Positions 52,185-61,794 are shown, counted from the first letter of the stretch. The stretch is 64,000 nucleotides of DNA from an uncultured Lachnospiraceae bacterium (GCA_944380605.1 CALWIA010000006.1:42683-106682); one strand, 5' to 3'. Numbers and translations are program-made. Notes: a model not told the origin generated them from the sequence alone.

Positions 52185-53459
52185 TCAGCGGTAGATAATG
52201 TCCTCCCGGCCCGGTCCATTGGATACCATGGTAATGGGCACACCGATCTGTTTTTCAATAAATTTCACATAATCCCGGCACTCTTTGGGAAGTTCCTCGT
52301 ATTTGCGGATGCCGCGGATGGAGCACTTCCAGCCCGGCAGCTTGGTATATACCGGCTTCGCCTTTTCCAACTTCACCGTCGTCGGGAAATCTTCCGTCAC
52401 TTCACCGTCGATCTCATATCCCACGCAGACCGGCAGTTCGTCCAGATATCCCAGTACATCCAGCACCGTCAGCGCCACTTCCGTAGCGCCCTGGATGCGG
52501 CATCCGTAGCGGGTGGCCACCGCGTCAAACCAGCCCATACGTCTGGGCCGTCCGGTGGTGGCGCCGTATTCGCCGCCGTCGCCGCCGCGTTTTCTCAGTT
52601 CTTCCGCCTCATCGCCGAAAATCTCGCTGACAAAAGCGCCGGCGCCTACCGCGCTGGAATAAGCCTTTACCACCGTAATAATATCTTTGATTTCATAGGG
52701 CGGAATGCCGGCGCCGATGGCTCCGTAAGCCGCCAGAGTAGAGGAGGACGTTACCATGGGATAAATGCCGTGGTCCGGGTCTTTCAGCGAACCCAGCTGG
52801 CCCTCCAGCAAAATGGTTTTGCCTTCCTGAATAGCGTCGTGCAGGTAGCGGGAAACGTCGCACACATAAGGCGCCACCATCTCCCGGTAGCTTAACAGCG
52901 TCTGGTACAGTTCATCCGGATCCAGCAGCGGCTTGTGATACAGGTGCTCCAGCAGCACATTTTTCAGCTCGCATACCCGCTTCGCTTTTTCCTTCAGCGT
53001 ATCGTCATCAAACAGCTCGCTGACCTGGAAGCCGATCTTGGCGTATTTGTCCGAATAGAAAGGAGCGATTCCCGACTTGGTGGAGCCAAATGACTTGCCT
53101 GCCAGACGTTCCTCTTCATACGCGTCAAACAGCATATGGTACGGCATCAGAATCTGCGCGCGGTCGGATACCAGAATCCTGGGCTTGGGTACGCCCTGGT
53201 CGATCAGCGACTGGATCTCCTGAAACAAATAGGGGATATTCAGCGCCACGCCGTTGCCGATAATGCTGGTGGTATGGTCATAAAACACACCGGACGGAAG
53301 CAGATGCAGGGCAAATTTGCCATAGTTGTTGATGATCGTATGGCCGGCGTTGCTGCCGCCCTGGAAGCGGACGATAATATCCGACTCCTTCGCCAGCATA
53401 TCCGTGATTTTCCCTTTGCCTTCATCGCCCCAGTTGGCGCCTACAATTGCTCTTACCAT
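52185..53459 (-). CDS. purA: Adenylosuccinate synthetase
   Basis: 424 residues, GTP-dependent joining of aspartate to IMP, towards AMP. N-terminal GANWGDEGKGKITDMLA and GGSNAGHTIINN carry the GTP and IMP sites. GSTKSGIAPFYSDK, TTGRPRRMGWFDAVATRYG and the C-terminal ISNGPGRED-type end (VSNGPGREDIIY) complete the family pattern. AAGGAGG precedes the ATG. It ends the purC-purB-purA cluster, so one operon covers three purine steps. Confidence 0.96.
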   Translation of the reverse strand: MVRAIVGANWGDEGKGKITDMLAKESDIIVRFQGGSNAGHTIINNYGKFALHLLPSGVFYDHTTSIIGNGVALNIPYLFQEIQSLIDQGVPKPRILVSDRAQILMPYHMLFDAYEEERLAGKSFGSTKSGIAPFYSDKYAKIGFQVSELFDDDTLKEKAKRVCELKNVLLEHLYHKPLLDPDELYQTLLSYREMVAPYVCDVSRYLHDAIQEGKTILLEGQLGSLKDPDHGIYPMVTSSSTLAAYGAIGAGIPPYEIKDIITVVKAYSSAVGAGAFVSEIFGDEAEELRKRGGDGGEYGATTGRPRRMGWFDAVATRYGCRIQGATEVALTVLDVLGYLDELPVCVGYEIDGEVTEDFPTTVKLEKAKPVYTKLPGWKCSIRGIRKYEELPKECRDYVKFIEKQIGVPITMVSNGPGREDIIYR

Positions 53460-53506
53460 TGATTCGAATCCTCCTTTGAAGCTTCTTCCTCATTTCCTGT
53501 ATGAAC

Positions 53507-54937
53507 TCAGACGTTGATTTCCGCCTTCATGCCCAGCACTTCCCGGTTGGCGTCCAGAATCGGACCCACCACTTCTTCCAGGAACTCTTCCACCTGTCTG
53601 GGCGCCCGGCCTACGTACCGCATGGGCTCCATGGTCTTCTGCAGTTCTTCCATGGTCAGGCCGAAGGCCGGATCCGCGGCAATCAGTTCCAGCAGATTGT
53701 TGTCCAGCCCTTTTTCCTTGACGCTGCGGCCGGCTTCCATAGACAGCTGCCGGATCCGCTCATGCAGCTCCTGCCGGTCGCCGCCTGCCTTGACCGCGTC
53801 CATCATAATATTTTCCGTAGCCATAAACGGCAGTTCTGCCATAAAATGCTTTTCGATTACCTTCGGATAGACCACCAGTCCATCTACCACATTCAGATAC
53901 AGATCCAGGATGCCGTCCACCGCCAGAAATCCTTCCGGAACGCTCAGCCGCTTGTTGGCCGAATCGTCCAGGGTCCGTTCAAACCACTGGGTAGACGCCA
54001 CCAGCATGGGGTTCATCACATCCGCCATCACGTAGTTGGACAGCGACGCGATGCGCTCGCTGCGCATGGGGTTGCGCTTGTAGGCCATGGCGGAAGAACC
54101 GATCTGGTTCTTTTCAAAGGGCTCTTCGATTTCCTTTAAGTGCTGCAGCAGACGGATGTCGTTGGAAAACTTGTGCGCGCTCTGGGCAATGCCTGCCAGC
54201 ACGTTCAGCACCCGGGTATCGATCTTTCTGGAATAGGTCTGTCCGGAAACCGGATAGCACTGGGAAAATCCCATCTTTTCCGCGATTCTCTGGTCTGCCA
54301 GCCGGCACTTTTCATGGTCGCCGTCAAACAGTTCCAGAAAACTGGCCTGGGTGCCGGTGGTTCCCTTGGAACCCAGCAGCTTCATGCTGTTCAGCACATG
54401 GTCCAGGTCTTCCAGATCCAGGCACAGATCCTGCAGCCACAGCGTCGCCCGTTTTCCTACGGTCGTGGGCTGCGCCGGCTGGAAATGGGTGAAGGCCAGG
54501 GTCGGCTGGTCTTTCCACTTCCGGGCGAAGGCAGCCAGCTCCGCCATGACGTTGATCAGTTTGCGGCGCACCAGGCGCAGGGCCTCCGTCATTAGGATCA
54601 GATCCGTATTGTCTCCCACATAGCAGGAAGTGGCGCCCAGGTGGATAATTCCCTTTGCCTTGGGGCACTGCAGCCCGTAGGCGTATACATGGGACATCAC
54701 GTCGTGACGCACCAGGCGCTCCCTCTCCTTTGCCGCCTCGTAGTTGATGTCGTCCTGATGCTCCTTCAGTTCGTCGATCTGTTCCTGGGTAATGGGCAGC
54801 CCCAGTTCCTTTTCCGTCTCTGCCAGGGCGATCCACAGCTTCCGCCAGGTTCTGAACTTCTTATCCGGCGAAAAGATGTACTGCATCTCCTTGCTGGCAT
54901 ACCGCTCGGAAAGCGGGCTCTGATATCGGTCGTTCAT
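53507..54937 (-). CDS. purB: Adenylosuccinate lyase
   Basis: 476 residues of the fumarase/aspartase superfamily. It splits adenylosuccinate and also SAICAR, releasing fumarate. The superfamily signature is intact at GSSAMAYKRNPMRSERIASL near residue 265. The N-terminus (YQSPLSERYASKEMQYIFS) and AFTHFQPAQPTTVGKR near 148, with its His, are typical. It sits between purC and purA, about 16 bases after purC. Confidence 0.95.
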   Translation of the reverse strand: MNDRYQSPLSERYASKEMQYIFSPDKKFRTWRKLWIALAETEKELGLPITQEQIDELKEHQDDINYEAAKERERLVRHDVMSHVYAYGLQCPKAKGIIHLGATSCYVGDNTDLILMTEALRLVRRKLINVMAELAAFARKWKDQPTLAFTHFQPAQPTTVGKRATLWLQDLCLDLEDLDHVLNSMKLLGSKGTTGTQASFLELFDGDHEKCRLADQRIAEKMGFSQCYPVSGQTYSRKIDTRVLNVLAGIAQSAHKFSNDIRLLQHLKEIEEPFEKNQIGSSAMAYKRNPMRSERIASLSNYVMADVMNPMLVASTQWFERTLDDSANKRLSVPEGFLAVDGILDLYLNVVDGLVVYPKVIEKHFMAELPFMATENIMMDAVKAGGDRQELHERIRQLSMEAGRSVKEKGLDNNLLELIAADPAFGLTMEELQKTMEPMRYVGRAPRQVEEFLEEVVGPILDANREVLGMKAEINV

Positions 54938-54953
54938 CGCGTTTCTCCTTCAA

Positions 54954-55661
54954 TTACTCAATGCCCAGACGGCGGAATACTTCCTGGTAGGCGTCCTCTA
55001 CATGGCCCAGGTCTCTGCGGAAACGGTCCTTGTCCAGTTTCTCATGGGTTTCCTTGTCCCACAGACGGCAGGTGTCCGGAGATACCTCGTCCGCCAGAAT
55101 GATCTGGCCGTGATACCGGCCGAACTCGATCTTGAAGTCGATCAGCTCGATGCCCAGGCTGTCAAAATAGTGGCGCATCACCTTGTTTACCTTAAACGCG
55201 TAGCGGGAAATGGTCTGGATCTCTTCTTCCGTAGCCAGGCCCAGCGCCAGCGCGTAATAGTCGTTGATAAAGGGATCGTGCAGGTCGTCGTTCTTATAGC
55301 TGAATTCCAGAGTCGGGCACTTCAGTTCAATGCCTTCTTCCATACCCAGCTTTTTCGCGAAGCTGCCGGCGGAGAAGTTGCGGACGATTACTTCCAGCGG
55401 AACGATCTCCACTTTCTTGACGGCGGTTTCCCGGTCGTTTAACTCCTCGATCAGATGGGTGGGCACGCCTTCCGCTTCCAGCAGTTTGAACACATGGTTG
55501 GTCATCCGGTTGTTGATGGCGCCTTTTCCTACGATGGTGCCCTTCTTCTGTCCGTCAAAGGCCGTTGCGTCGTCTTTGTAAGATACAATCAGTACATCCG
55601 GATACTCGGTCGTAAAGACCTTCTTTGCCTTTCCTTCGTACAGTAATTCTTTTTTCTCCAT
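54954..55661 (-). CDS. purC: Phosphoribosylaminoimidazole-succinocarboxamide synthase (SAICAR synthetase)
   Basis: 235 residues, ATP-dependent formation of SAICAR from CAIR and aspartate in purine synthesis. The start [44 protein letters not shown] ([14 protein letters not shown]) and [14 protein letters not shown] are standard. First gene of purC-purB-purA, behind the promoter at 55760-55788. No purine riboswitch or clear PurR box was recognised in its roughly 90-base leader. Confidence 0.95.
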   Translation of the reverse strand: MEKKELLYEGKAKKVFTTEYPDVLIVSYKDDATAFDGQKKGTIVGKGAINNRMTNHVFKLLEAEGVPTHLIEELNDRETAVKKVEIVPLEVIVRNFSAGSFAKKLGMEEGIELKCPTLEFSYKNDDLHDPFINDYYALALGLATEEEIQTISRYAFKVNKVMRHYFDSLGIELIDFKIEFGRYHGQIILADEVSPDTCRLWDKETHEKLDKDRFRRDLGHVEDAYQEVFRRLGIE

Positions 55662-55759
55662 AGGTTTCCACCTGTCCCTTTCTTTACGCAGCCGCCGGCT
55701 TGCGGACGTGCTGGCCTAATTTATAAGTATCATCTATAAAAGAGCATGATCCAGCATGA

Positions 55760-55788
55760 ATTATAATACACCTATACCGTAAATACAA
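55760..55788 (-). promoter_or_regulatory. Promoter for purC-purB-purA
   Basis: Minus-strand TTGTAT (55783-55788) and TATAAT (55760-55765) with a 17-base spacer. Confidence 0.55.
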
Positions 55789-55809
55789 TCACTTTATTCA
55801 TTACTTTTC

Positions 55810-56085
55810 CTAATGAATCTCTTCCGCCGCTTCTTCCCGGTACAGTTCCAGAGCGCCATCCCGGATCCGAAGCCGGATGCCCAGGATTTCTTCCCGGATG
55901 GACGGCCCGTCCGCCGCCCGATAAAACGCGCCGGCCGTCTGTTCCCAGCGGATCTGAAAGGCCGGCGTCCGGCTCAGAAACGCCCCGCATTCTGCCAGAA
56001 GAAGCAGCAGACAGATTCTGCGAATCCCTCTGCTCTCCCGATAAAACCCTCTCCAGGGTTTCCTGTTTCTATGTACCGCTTTCAT
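55810..56085 (-). CDS. Small hypothetical protein with one hydrophobic segment
   Basis: 91 residues. A basic N-terminus (RKPWRGFYRESRGIRR) precedes a hydrophobic helix (ICLLLLLAECGAFL) and then an amphipathic part ending in glutamates (LELYREEAAEEI). No domain was recognised. The reading frame could be a real small membrane protein or chance. The ribosome site is weak. Confidence 0.45.
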   Translation of the reverse strand: MKAVHRNRKPWRGFYRESRGIRRICLLLLLAECGAFLSRTPAFQIRWEQTAGAFYRAADGPSIREEILGIRLRIRDGALELYREEAAEEIH

Positions 56086-56170
56086 CTATGCACCTGGATA
56101 TGCGGAATCGCAGACCGCGAAACCGCCAAAGAATCGGATGTTTAAGTTTCGGTCCGGATCCCGTTGGGAT

Positions 56171-56213
56171 AAAAACGGCCGCGCCCCGGTCCTTTAACCC
56201 GGCCGGGACGCGG
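56171..56213 (-). terminator. Terminator after the small lipoprotein gene
   Basis: CGCGTCCCGG and CCGGGGCGCG pair on the minus strand, followed by GTTTTT. Confidence 0.75.
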
Positions 56214-56243
56214 GGATCCGTTCTGCCATCGCCGGCGCCTGTC

Positions 56244-56528
56244 TTATTCCCGGGAGGTGCTTTCCGCCCCCGGTCCCTCGTTGACAAACTCGTCGACGTC
56301 CTCTTCCACATCGTCCATCAGTCCGCCGATGACGCCGGTGCTTTCTTCTTCGTCTTCCGAAGTCCCTTCCCCTGCCGTCTCTCTGTCCTCTTCTTTTTCC
56401 GAGGTTTCCGCGGCAGACGTGGTCTGGCGGGCCGTGGTCTCTTCTGGCTCCTGGCTGCTGCAGCCGGTCAGACATACCAGAGACAGAATCAGAAGCACTG
56501 TTCCGATGCAGATCTTTCCTTTTTTCAT
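56244..56528 (-). CDS. Small acidic lipoprotein
   Basis: 94 residues from the ATG at 56528, with AAGGAGA 8 bases upstream. It carries a lipoprotein signal with the lipobox LTGC (SLVCLTGCSS), then a strongly acidic Glu/Thr/Ser-rich tail (EKEEDRETAGEGTSEDEEES). No domain was recognised; the tail looks unstructured. The longer GTG start at 56534 is less likely. Confidence 0.75.
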   Translation of the reverse strand: MKKGKICIGTVLLILSLVCLTGCSSQEPEETTARQTTSAAETSEKEEDRETAGEGTSEDEEESTGVIGGLMDDVEEDVDEFVNEGPGAESTSRE

Positions 56529-56625
56529 AATCACACTCTCCTTTCACCGTTAGTATGTGTACCGGGAGAATGTTTTATAGCGGCAAAAGCTTCCCGAACC
56601 GGAAACATTTGCCATCACGGCGGCG

Positions 56626-57384
56626 TCAGCCGCCGATCACGTCTGCCATGGTGTACATGCCCGCCGGCTTTCCCGCCAGGAATCGGGCCGCTTCCAGAGC
56701 GCCTTTGGCGAAAATAGCCTTGGAATACGCCGTATGGCTGAGAGTGACCACCTCGTCCTGGCCGGCAAAGATCACATCGTGCTCACCCACGATGGAACCG
56801 CCCCGGACGGAGGAAATGCCAATTTCCTTTTTGCCCCGTTTTTCGTGGAGCTGGCTGCGGTCATACCGGTAGGTATATGCCTCTCCCATGGCTTCCGCCA
56901 TGGAGTCCGCCAGCGCCAGCGCCGTGCCGCTGGGCGCGTCCAGCTTCTGGTTGTGGTGTTTTTCCACGATTTCCATATCAAATCCGGCTCCCGCCAGCAC
57001 CTGAGCCGCTTCCTGTACCAGTTTCAGAAGCAGATTGACGCCCAGGGACATATTGGCGGAGCGCAGCACCGCCGTCTGCTTCGCGGCCGCCTGCACCTTT
57101 TCCAGCTGCTTTTCAGACAGGCCGGTGGAGCAGAGCACCAGCGGCAGCTGCCGTTCCCGGCAGAAATCCAGCAGATGATCCACCGCCGCCGCGCCGGTGA
57201 AATCCACCGCCACATCCGTTTCTTCCCGGCATTCTTCCAGGGAAGCGTATACCGGATATCCGTTTTTCTGTTCCGCCCGCAGGTCTACGCCGGCGGCAAT
57301 GGTCAGCCCATCCATAGATTCCGCCATGCGGCTGATGGCCTGGCCCATGGCGCCGTTGCATCCGTGCAGAAGTACCCGTACCAT
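56626..57384 (-). CDS. dapB: 4-hydroxy-tetrahydrodipicolinate reductase
   Basis: 252 residues. It reduces 4-hydroxy-tetrahydrodipicolinate with NAD(P)H in lysine and diaminopimelate synthesis. The N-terminal nucleotide-binding loop is GCNGAMGQAISRM, and the active-site signature EKHHNQKLDAPSGTALALA lies near residue 140. It begins 12 bases after dapA and shares its lysine-riboswitch control. Confidence 0.95.
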   Translation of the reverse strand: MVRVLLHGCNGAMGQAISRMAESMDGLTIAAGVDLRAEQKNGYPVYASLEECREETDVAVDFTGAAAVDHLLDFCRERQLPLVLCSTGLSEKQLEKVQAAAKQTAVLRSANMSLGVNLLLKLVQEAAQVLAGAGFDMEIVEKHHNQKLDAPSGTALALADSMAEAMGEAYTYRYDRSQLHEKRGKKEIGISSVRGGSIVGEHDVIFAGQDEVVTLSHTAYSKAIFAKGALEAARFLAGKPAGMYTMADVIGG

Positions 57385-57396
57385 ATGCAGCCCTCC

Positions 57397-58281
57397 TTAC
57401 AGAATGCCGTAGGCGCGCATGGCCGCCGCCAGCGCTTCCTTGTGCTCCGGCTCCATCTCCGTCAGCGGCATCCGCAGAGGTCCTACGTCCTTGCCCTGCA
57501 GGTTCATAGCGGCCTTCACCGGAATGGGGTTGACTTCGCAGAACAGCTGCTTCACCAGCGGGATGGCCTCCAGCTGCATCTTCGCGCTGGTCTTTACATC
57601 CCCTTCAAAATAATACCGGCAGATATCGTGGGCCTGTCTGGGCGCCACGTTGGACAATACGGAAATCACGCCCTTGCCGCCTAAGGACAGCAGGGGAACG
57701 ATCTGGTCGTCATTTCCGGAATACAGATCCACGCATCCATCCGCCAGGGCCATCATCGTGGAAATGGCGGAGATGTTGCCGCTGGCTTCCTTGACGCCTA
57801 CAATGTTGGGCACCTCCCGGCACAGCTTTACAATGGTCTCCGGCTGCATAGTCACGCCGGTGCGGCCGGGGATGTGATACAGCAAAATCGGGATCCGCAC
57901 CGATTCCGCAATGGCCGTATAGTGGGCGATCAGTCCCTTCTGGGTCGCCTTGTTGTAGTACGGCGTCACCAGCAACAGCCCGTCGGCGCCCGCTTCCTCC
58001 GCTCCCCGAGACATGTCGATGGCCTCTCGGGTGCAGTTGGATCCGGTTCCCGCGATTACCGGAATCCGGCCCGCCACCTTTTCACAGGTGTACCGGATCA
58101 CCTCCAGATGCTCCTCGTGGGTCATGGTGGAAGATTCGCCGGTGGTGCCGCAGATCACGATGGCGTCTGTGCCTCCCGCGATCTGTTCTTCCAGAATCTC
58201 TGTCAGTTTCTCGTAATTTACGCTTCCGTCCTGATGAAACGGAGTCACCAGCGCAACGCCTGCTCCTTCAAAAATCGCCAT
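57397..58281 (-). CDS. dapA: 4-hydroxy-tetrahydrodipicolinate synthase
   Basis: 294 residues, condensing pyruvate with aspartate semialdehyde. The family marks are ICGTTGESSTMTHEEH near residue 44, YYNKATQKGLIAHYTAI with the active-site Tyr near 110, LYHIPGRTGV with Tyr near 140 and the Schiff-base Lys in VGVKEASGNISAI near 165. It is the first gene after the lysine riboswitch, which should end its transcript when lysine is plentiful. Confidence 0.96.
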   Translation of the reverse strand: MAIFEGAGVALVTPFHQDGSVNYEKLTEILEEQIAGGTDAIVICGTTGESSTMTHEEHLEVIRYTCEKVAGRIPVIAGTGSNCTREAIDMSRGAEEAGADGLLLVTPYYNKATQKGLIAHYTAIAESVRIPILLYHIPGRTGVTMQPETIVKLCREVPNIVGVKEASGNISAISTMMALADGCVDLYSGNDDQIVPLLSLGGKGVISVLSNVAPRQAHDICRYYFEGDVKTSAKMQLEAIPLVKQLFCEVNPIPVKAAMNLQGKDVGPLRMPLTEMEPEHKEALAAAMRAYGIL

Positions 58282-58330
58282 GGTTTTATCCTCCTTTTCT
58301 CGCTTCCGTGATGGATGACGCCCTTTTGGG

Positions 58331-58550
58331 TAAAAAAAGAACTGGCGGAAGCCAGTTCTTAAAGTCAGTCAAACTCTTTAAGTAGCTCCCCATCCCATCC
58401 GGATGACAGTCACAGACCTGTTCGCCCTGTGCCCAGATTCGTACTGTCAGGCGGTACTCCTCTTCGGCGCTCTCCCTTTCTGCCGTCTTCCCCTGCGCCT
58501 GCCGCATCGGACCGCTTACTCATGATTCGCGCAACCTCTACTCTGTCAAG
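58331..58550 (-). ncRNA. Lysine riboswitch (L-box)
   Basis: The minus strand reads GACAGAGTAGAGGTTGCG at the 5' end, then ATGAGTAAGC, GGGGAAGACGGCAG, GCGCCGAAGAGG and CTGTCATC, with GGATGGGGAGCTACTT at the 3' end. These are the conserved L-box elements in order. It ends in the AAGAACTGGC/GCCAGTTCTT terminator (58332-58360). Lysine binding is expected to favour termination ahead of dapA-dapB. Two open frames crossing it are shadows of the RNA. Confidence 0.95.
58332..58360 (-). terminator. Terminator arm of the lysine riboswitch
   Basis: A perfect 10-bp stem with a four-base GGAA/TTCC loop, followed by seven T on the minus strand. Confidence 0.92.
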
Positions 58551-58554
58551 TTTT

Positions 58555-58583
58555 ATACTAACATCCTTCATTCTGTTTGTCAA
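58555..58583 (-). promoter_or_regulatory. Promoter for the lysine riboswitch/dapA transcript
   Basis: TTGACA (58578-58583) and TAGTAT (58555-58560) on the minus strand with a 17-base spacer. The -35 box lies inside the last codons of the preceding corrinoid gene. Confidence 0.7.
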
Positions 58584-59067
58584 CTTCCATATAAGAAATG
58601 GAAGAAACCGCGTCCACATAGGGTCTTAATTTTTCCGGAAATACCTTGCCCGTCAGAACCAGATCCATGCTCTCTTCTTTCGCTTCCAGCAGTTTCTCAA
58701 AATCCTCCGTGGTGATGATGTTCTGGTCCATAATGCCCAGCACCTCATCCAAAATCAGCAGATCGCATTCGCCTGTGCCGGCCACCTTTTTTGCAAAGTT
58801 GAATCCGTTGCGGATGTTGATCAGCTCCTCCGCCTTTTCTTCATCCGACAGTTCTTCAAAAAAGGCGCTGGATTTTTCAAACCGGAAAATCTTGAACTCC
58901 GGTTCCAGCCTGCGCAACATATCCTGATCCTCTTTTTTCGCGCAGCCCTTCAGAAACTGGATCATAATAACGCTTTTCTGCTGTGACCAGGCCTGTACTC
59001 CTTTTCCCATGGCCAGAGATGTCTTGCCATGACAGGAACCACATATTACTTCTACTTTTCCTTTCAT
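58558..59067 (-). CDS. Corrinoid adenosyltransferase-like protein (BtuR/CobO/CobP family)
   Basis: 169 residues from the ATG at 59067, which has AGAGGTG 8 bases upstream; a longer frame adds 20 unsupported residues. It has the family order: a P-loop near residue 10, IMIQFLKGCAKKEDQ, LLILDEVLGIMDQN near 100 and LTGKVFPEKL near 130. The P-loop reads GSCHGKTSLAMG, against GNGKGKTTAALG in typical members, so ATP:cob(I)alamin activity is likely but not sure. It is upstream of the dapA promoter. Confidence 0.78.
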   Translation of the reverse strand: MKGKVEVICGSCHGKTSLAMGKGVQAWSQQKSVIMIQFLKGCAKKEDQDMLRRLEPEFKIFRFEKSSAFFEELSDEEKAEELINIRNGFNFAKKVAGTGECDLLILDEVLGIMDQNIITTEDFEKLLEAKEESMDLVLTGKVFPEKLRPYVDAVSSISYMEVDKQNEGC

Positions 59068-59176
59068 TCTTTTGCACCTCTTGATCGATTGCCTTATGCT
59101 GCCCGCATATCGTATCATATCTTTCATGATTTTGCAAGTTTTCTTACGTTTTTATGAATCCGCCGGCCTTCCCTTC

Positions 59177-59803
59177 CTATTCCACGCATTCCAGCTTGCT
59201 GACGGACACCTCGTAGGCCACCCGCTTCTCGCACTGGGAATCGCTGAGTTTTTTGGTATACTCGCGGCTCTGCACCCGCCCCCAGACGCATACCCGGGTT
59301 CCCACCTCAAATCCCGCCGCGTACCGGGCGTTACGGCCCCAGGCGATGCAGGGTATGTAGTCGGATTTGCCGTACGGCCGGTTCACCGCCAGCAAAATGT
59401 CCGCGATTTCCCTTCCCAGCGGCGTCTTCCGGTAAATGGGCACCTTGCAGATGTAGCCGTCCAGAAAAATCTGATTGGTCTTGGTATAATCCGTAAACTC
59501 ATCCATAAAATTGATTTCCCGCACAAAAACCGAAAGCACCAGCCGGTTTTTGGCCCCCTCATGGCGGTTGTAGGAGCGGAACTGCCCAATGGCCTCTGCC
59601 GTACAGCCGGTATAGTCCTCGTCCACGGAAAGCAGCCGTTCCGAAATCATCAGGGGAATCACATCCGCCTGGTCGCTTAACCGGTTCACTTCCAGATCCG
59701 TCAGGTAAAAGCCTTCGCCGAACACCTCGTGGCTGAAGGTAAACGGCGACACGATTTTTCCGATTACGCTGACTTTGTTGTTTTCAATGGTTTTTTCCGA
59801 CAT
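59177..59803 (-). CDS. Single-stranded DNA-binding protein with tandem OB folds
   Basis: 208 residues from the ATG at 59803, with AGAGGAG 7 bases upstream. Residues about 8-95 look like a first OB fold (VSVIGKIVSPFTFSHEVFGE, GCTAEAIGQFRSYN), and about 105-205 are a second SSB-like fold (IFLDGYICKVPIYRKTPLGR, DYIPCIAWGRNARYA, VCVWGRVQSREY). The C-terminus ends SKLECVE and lacks the acidic DDDIPF tip of housekeeping SSB. It might serve conjugation, phage or repair roles; context gives no answer. Confidence 0.75.
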   Translation of the reverse strand: MSEKTIENNKVSVIGKIVSPFTFSHEVFGEGFYLTDLEVNRLSDQADVIPLMISERLLSVDEDYTGCTAEAIGQFRSYNRHEGAKNRLVLSVFVREINFMDEFTDYTKTNQIFLDGYICKVPIYRKTPLGREIADILLAVNRPYGKSDYIPCIAWGRNARYAAGFEVGTRVCVWGRVQSREYTKKLSDSQCEKRVAYEVSVSKLECVE

Positions 59804-59909
59804 AGTATTTCTCCTCTTCAATCCCTTTTTTGGTTTCGCCTTGCAGCTCATAATATATGTATGAAGCAGGAGCACCGGTCATGACTAAAACCGTTCGGCC
59901 CGGATCGAC

Positions 59910-59946
59910 AAAAAAGGAACCCCGCGGCGCGGGATTCCCTTTTTTC
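59910..59946. terminator. Terminator after typA
   Basis: GGAACCCCGC and GCGGGATTCC pair across a GGC loop; A- and T-runs on both sides allow use in both directions. Confidence 0.85.
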
Positions 59947-59961
59947 CGGTATCGGATTCCA

Positions 59962-61794
59962 TTATGCTTTTTTAAATGCCGCCCTCTTGCGCAGCGTCGG
60001 ATCCAGAATCCGCTTGCGGATCCGCAGGTTCACCGGCGTAACCTCCAAAAGTTCGTCGGTGTCGATGAAATCCAGGCACTGCTCCAGGCTCATTTCCCTG
60101 GGAGGCGTCAGTTTCAGGGCTTCGTCGGCGCTGGAAGAACGGGTGTTGGTCAGTTTCTTGGTCTTGCATACGTTGATCTCAATATCCTCGTCCTTGGGGT
60201 TCTGTCCCACCACCATGCCTGCGTAGACCCGCACGCCGGGTCCGATAAACAGCGTGCCCCGGTCCTGGGCGCCGAACAAGCCGTAGGTAATGGATTCGCC
60301 GCTTTCATAGGCGATCAGGGAACCGGTCTTTCGGTAGTTGATGTCTCCTTTATAAGGCGCGTATCCGTCAAAGATGGTATTCATCACGCCGTTGCCCCGG
60401 GTATCGGTCATAAACTCTCCTCGGTAGCCGATCAGGCCTCTGGCAGGTATGGAAAATTCCAGCCGGGTATAGCCGCCGTTGGCGGGGCTCATGCCCTGCA
60501 GCTCGCCTTTTCTGGACGTCAGCTTCTGGATCACCGTTCCCGTAAATTCCTCCGGCACGTCGATATAGGCCAGTTCCATGGGCTCCAGCTTCTGGTTGCG
60601 CTCGTTGTATTTGTAAAGCACCTCCGCCTTGCTGACGGCAAACTCATAGCCTTCCCGGCGCATGTTTTCAATCAGCACCGACAGGTGCAGCTCGCCCCGC
60701 CCGGACACTTTGAAGCAGTCGGGAGAATCCGTCTCCTCCACCCGCAGGCTCACGTCCGTGTTCAGTTCCCGGAACAGCCGGTCCCGCAGATGGCGGGAGG
60801 TCACGTACTTTCCCTCCTGGCCCGCCAGCGGACTGTCATTGACCATAAAGTTCATGGCAATGGTAGGCTCCGAAATCTTCTGGAAGGGAATCGCCTCCGG
60901 ATGCTCCGGCGCACAGAGGGTGTCGCCGATATGCAGATCGGAAATGCCGGAAACCGCCACAATGGAACCCACCGAAGCCTCCTGGACCTCCACCTTGTTC
61001 AGTCCGTCGAACTCGTACAGTTTGCTGATTTTCACCTTCCGAAGCTTGTCCGGGTCGTGGTGGTTGACCATGGCGCACTCCTGGTTCACCCGGATCACGC
61101 CGTTGTCCACCTTGCCCACGCCGATGCGGCCCACATATTCGTTGTAGTCGATGGTGCTGATCAGCATCTGCAGCGGCGCCTCCGGATCTCCCTCCGGAGC
61201 CGGAATGTGCTGGAGAATGGTTTCAAACAGCGGGCTCATATCCACTTCCGGGTCTTCCAGATGCGTCTTGGCAAATCCCGCCTTGGCGGACGCAAAGACA
61301 AAGGGGCAGTCCAGCTGCTCGTCGGAAGCGTCCAGGTCCATAAGCAGTTCCAGGATCTCGTCGATGACTTCCTCCGGACGGGCTTCCGGACGGTCGATTT
61401 TGTTGATGCAGACAATCACCGACAGATCCAGTTCCAGCGCCTTGCGCAGCACGAATTTGGTCTGGGGCATGGCGCCCTCATAGGCGTCCACCACCAGAAT
61501 CACGCCGTTTACCATCTTCAGCACCCGCTCCACCTCTCCGCCGAAGTCGGCGTGGCCGGGGGTATCGATGATATTGATCTTGGTATTCTTGTAAAAAACT
61601 GCCGTGTTTTTGGACAGAATGGTGATGCCCCGCTCCCGCTCCAGGTCGTTGGAGTCCATCACCCGCTCCACCACTTCCTGGTTGGCCCGGAATACGCCGC
61701 TCTGGCGCAGCAGCTGGTCCACCAGCGTAGTCTTGCCGTGGTCCACGTGGGCAATAATCGCTATATTTCTTACATCTTCTCTTTTCATCTTCAT
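59962..61794 (-). CDS. typA: Translational GTPase TypA/BipA
   Basis: 610 residues with a GTPase domain ([15 protein letters not shown] near residue 15, [23 protein letters not shown] near 75, INKIDRPEA). Domains II, III and V and the BipA-specific C-terminal domain (near 420-605) follow, with [19 protein letters not shown] near the end. It acts on ribosome assembly and stress adaptation. The ATG at 61794 has AAAGGAA 10 bases upstream; an internal ATG at 61788 is also possible. Its leader has two GC-rich hairpins after the promoter. Confidence 0.94.
   Translation of the reverse strand: MKMKREDVRNIAIIAHVDHGKTTLVDQLLRQSGVFRANQEVVERVMDSNDLERERGITILSKNTAVFYKNTKINIIDTPGHADFGGEVERVLKMVNGVILVVDAYEGAMPQTKFVLRKALELDLSVIVCINKIDRPEARPEEVIDEILELLMDLDASDEQLDCPFVFASAKAGFAKTHLEDPEVDMSPLFETILQHIPAPEGDPEAPLQMLISTIDYNEYVGRIGVGKVDNGVIRVNQECAMVNHHDPDKLRKVKISKLYEFDGLNKVEVQEASVGSIVAVSGISDLHIGDTLCAPEHPEAIPFQKISEPTIAMNFMVNDSPLAGQEGKYVTSRHLRDRLFRELNTDVSLRVEETDSPDCFKVSGRGELHLSVLIENMRREGYEFAVSKAEVLYKYNERNQKLEPMELAYIDVPEEFTGTVIQKLTSRKGELQGMSPANGGYTRLEFSIPARGLIGYRGEFMTDTRGNGVMNTIFDGYAPYKGDINYRKTGSLIAYESGESITYGLFGAQDRGTLFIGPGVRVYAGMVVGQNPKDEDIEINVCKTKKLTNTRSSSADEALKLTPPREMSLEQCLDFIDTDELLEVTPVNLRIRKRILDPTLRKRAAFKKA

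Noticed and set aside
55662..55755. A purine riboswitch in the purC leader
   Set aside because: The conserved core loops and the three-way junction were not found.
58286..58619. Open frames of 69-73 residues upstream of dapA
   Set aside because: They fall in the lysine riboswitch and change frame with its stems.
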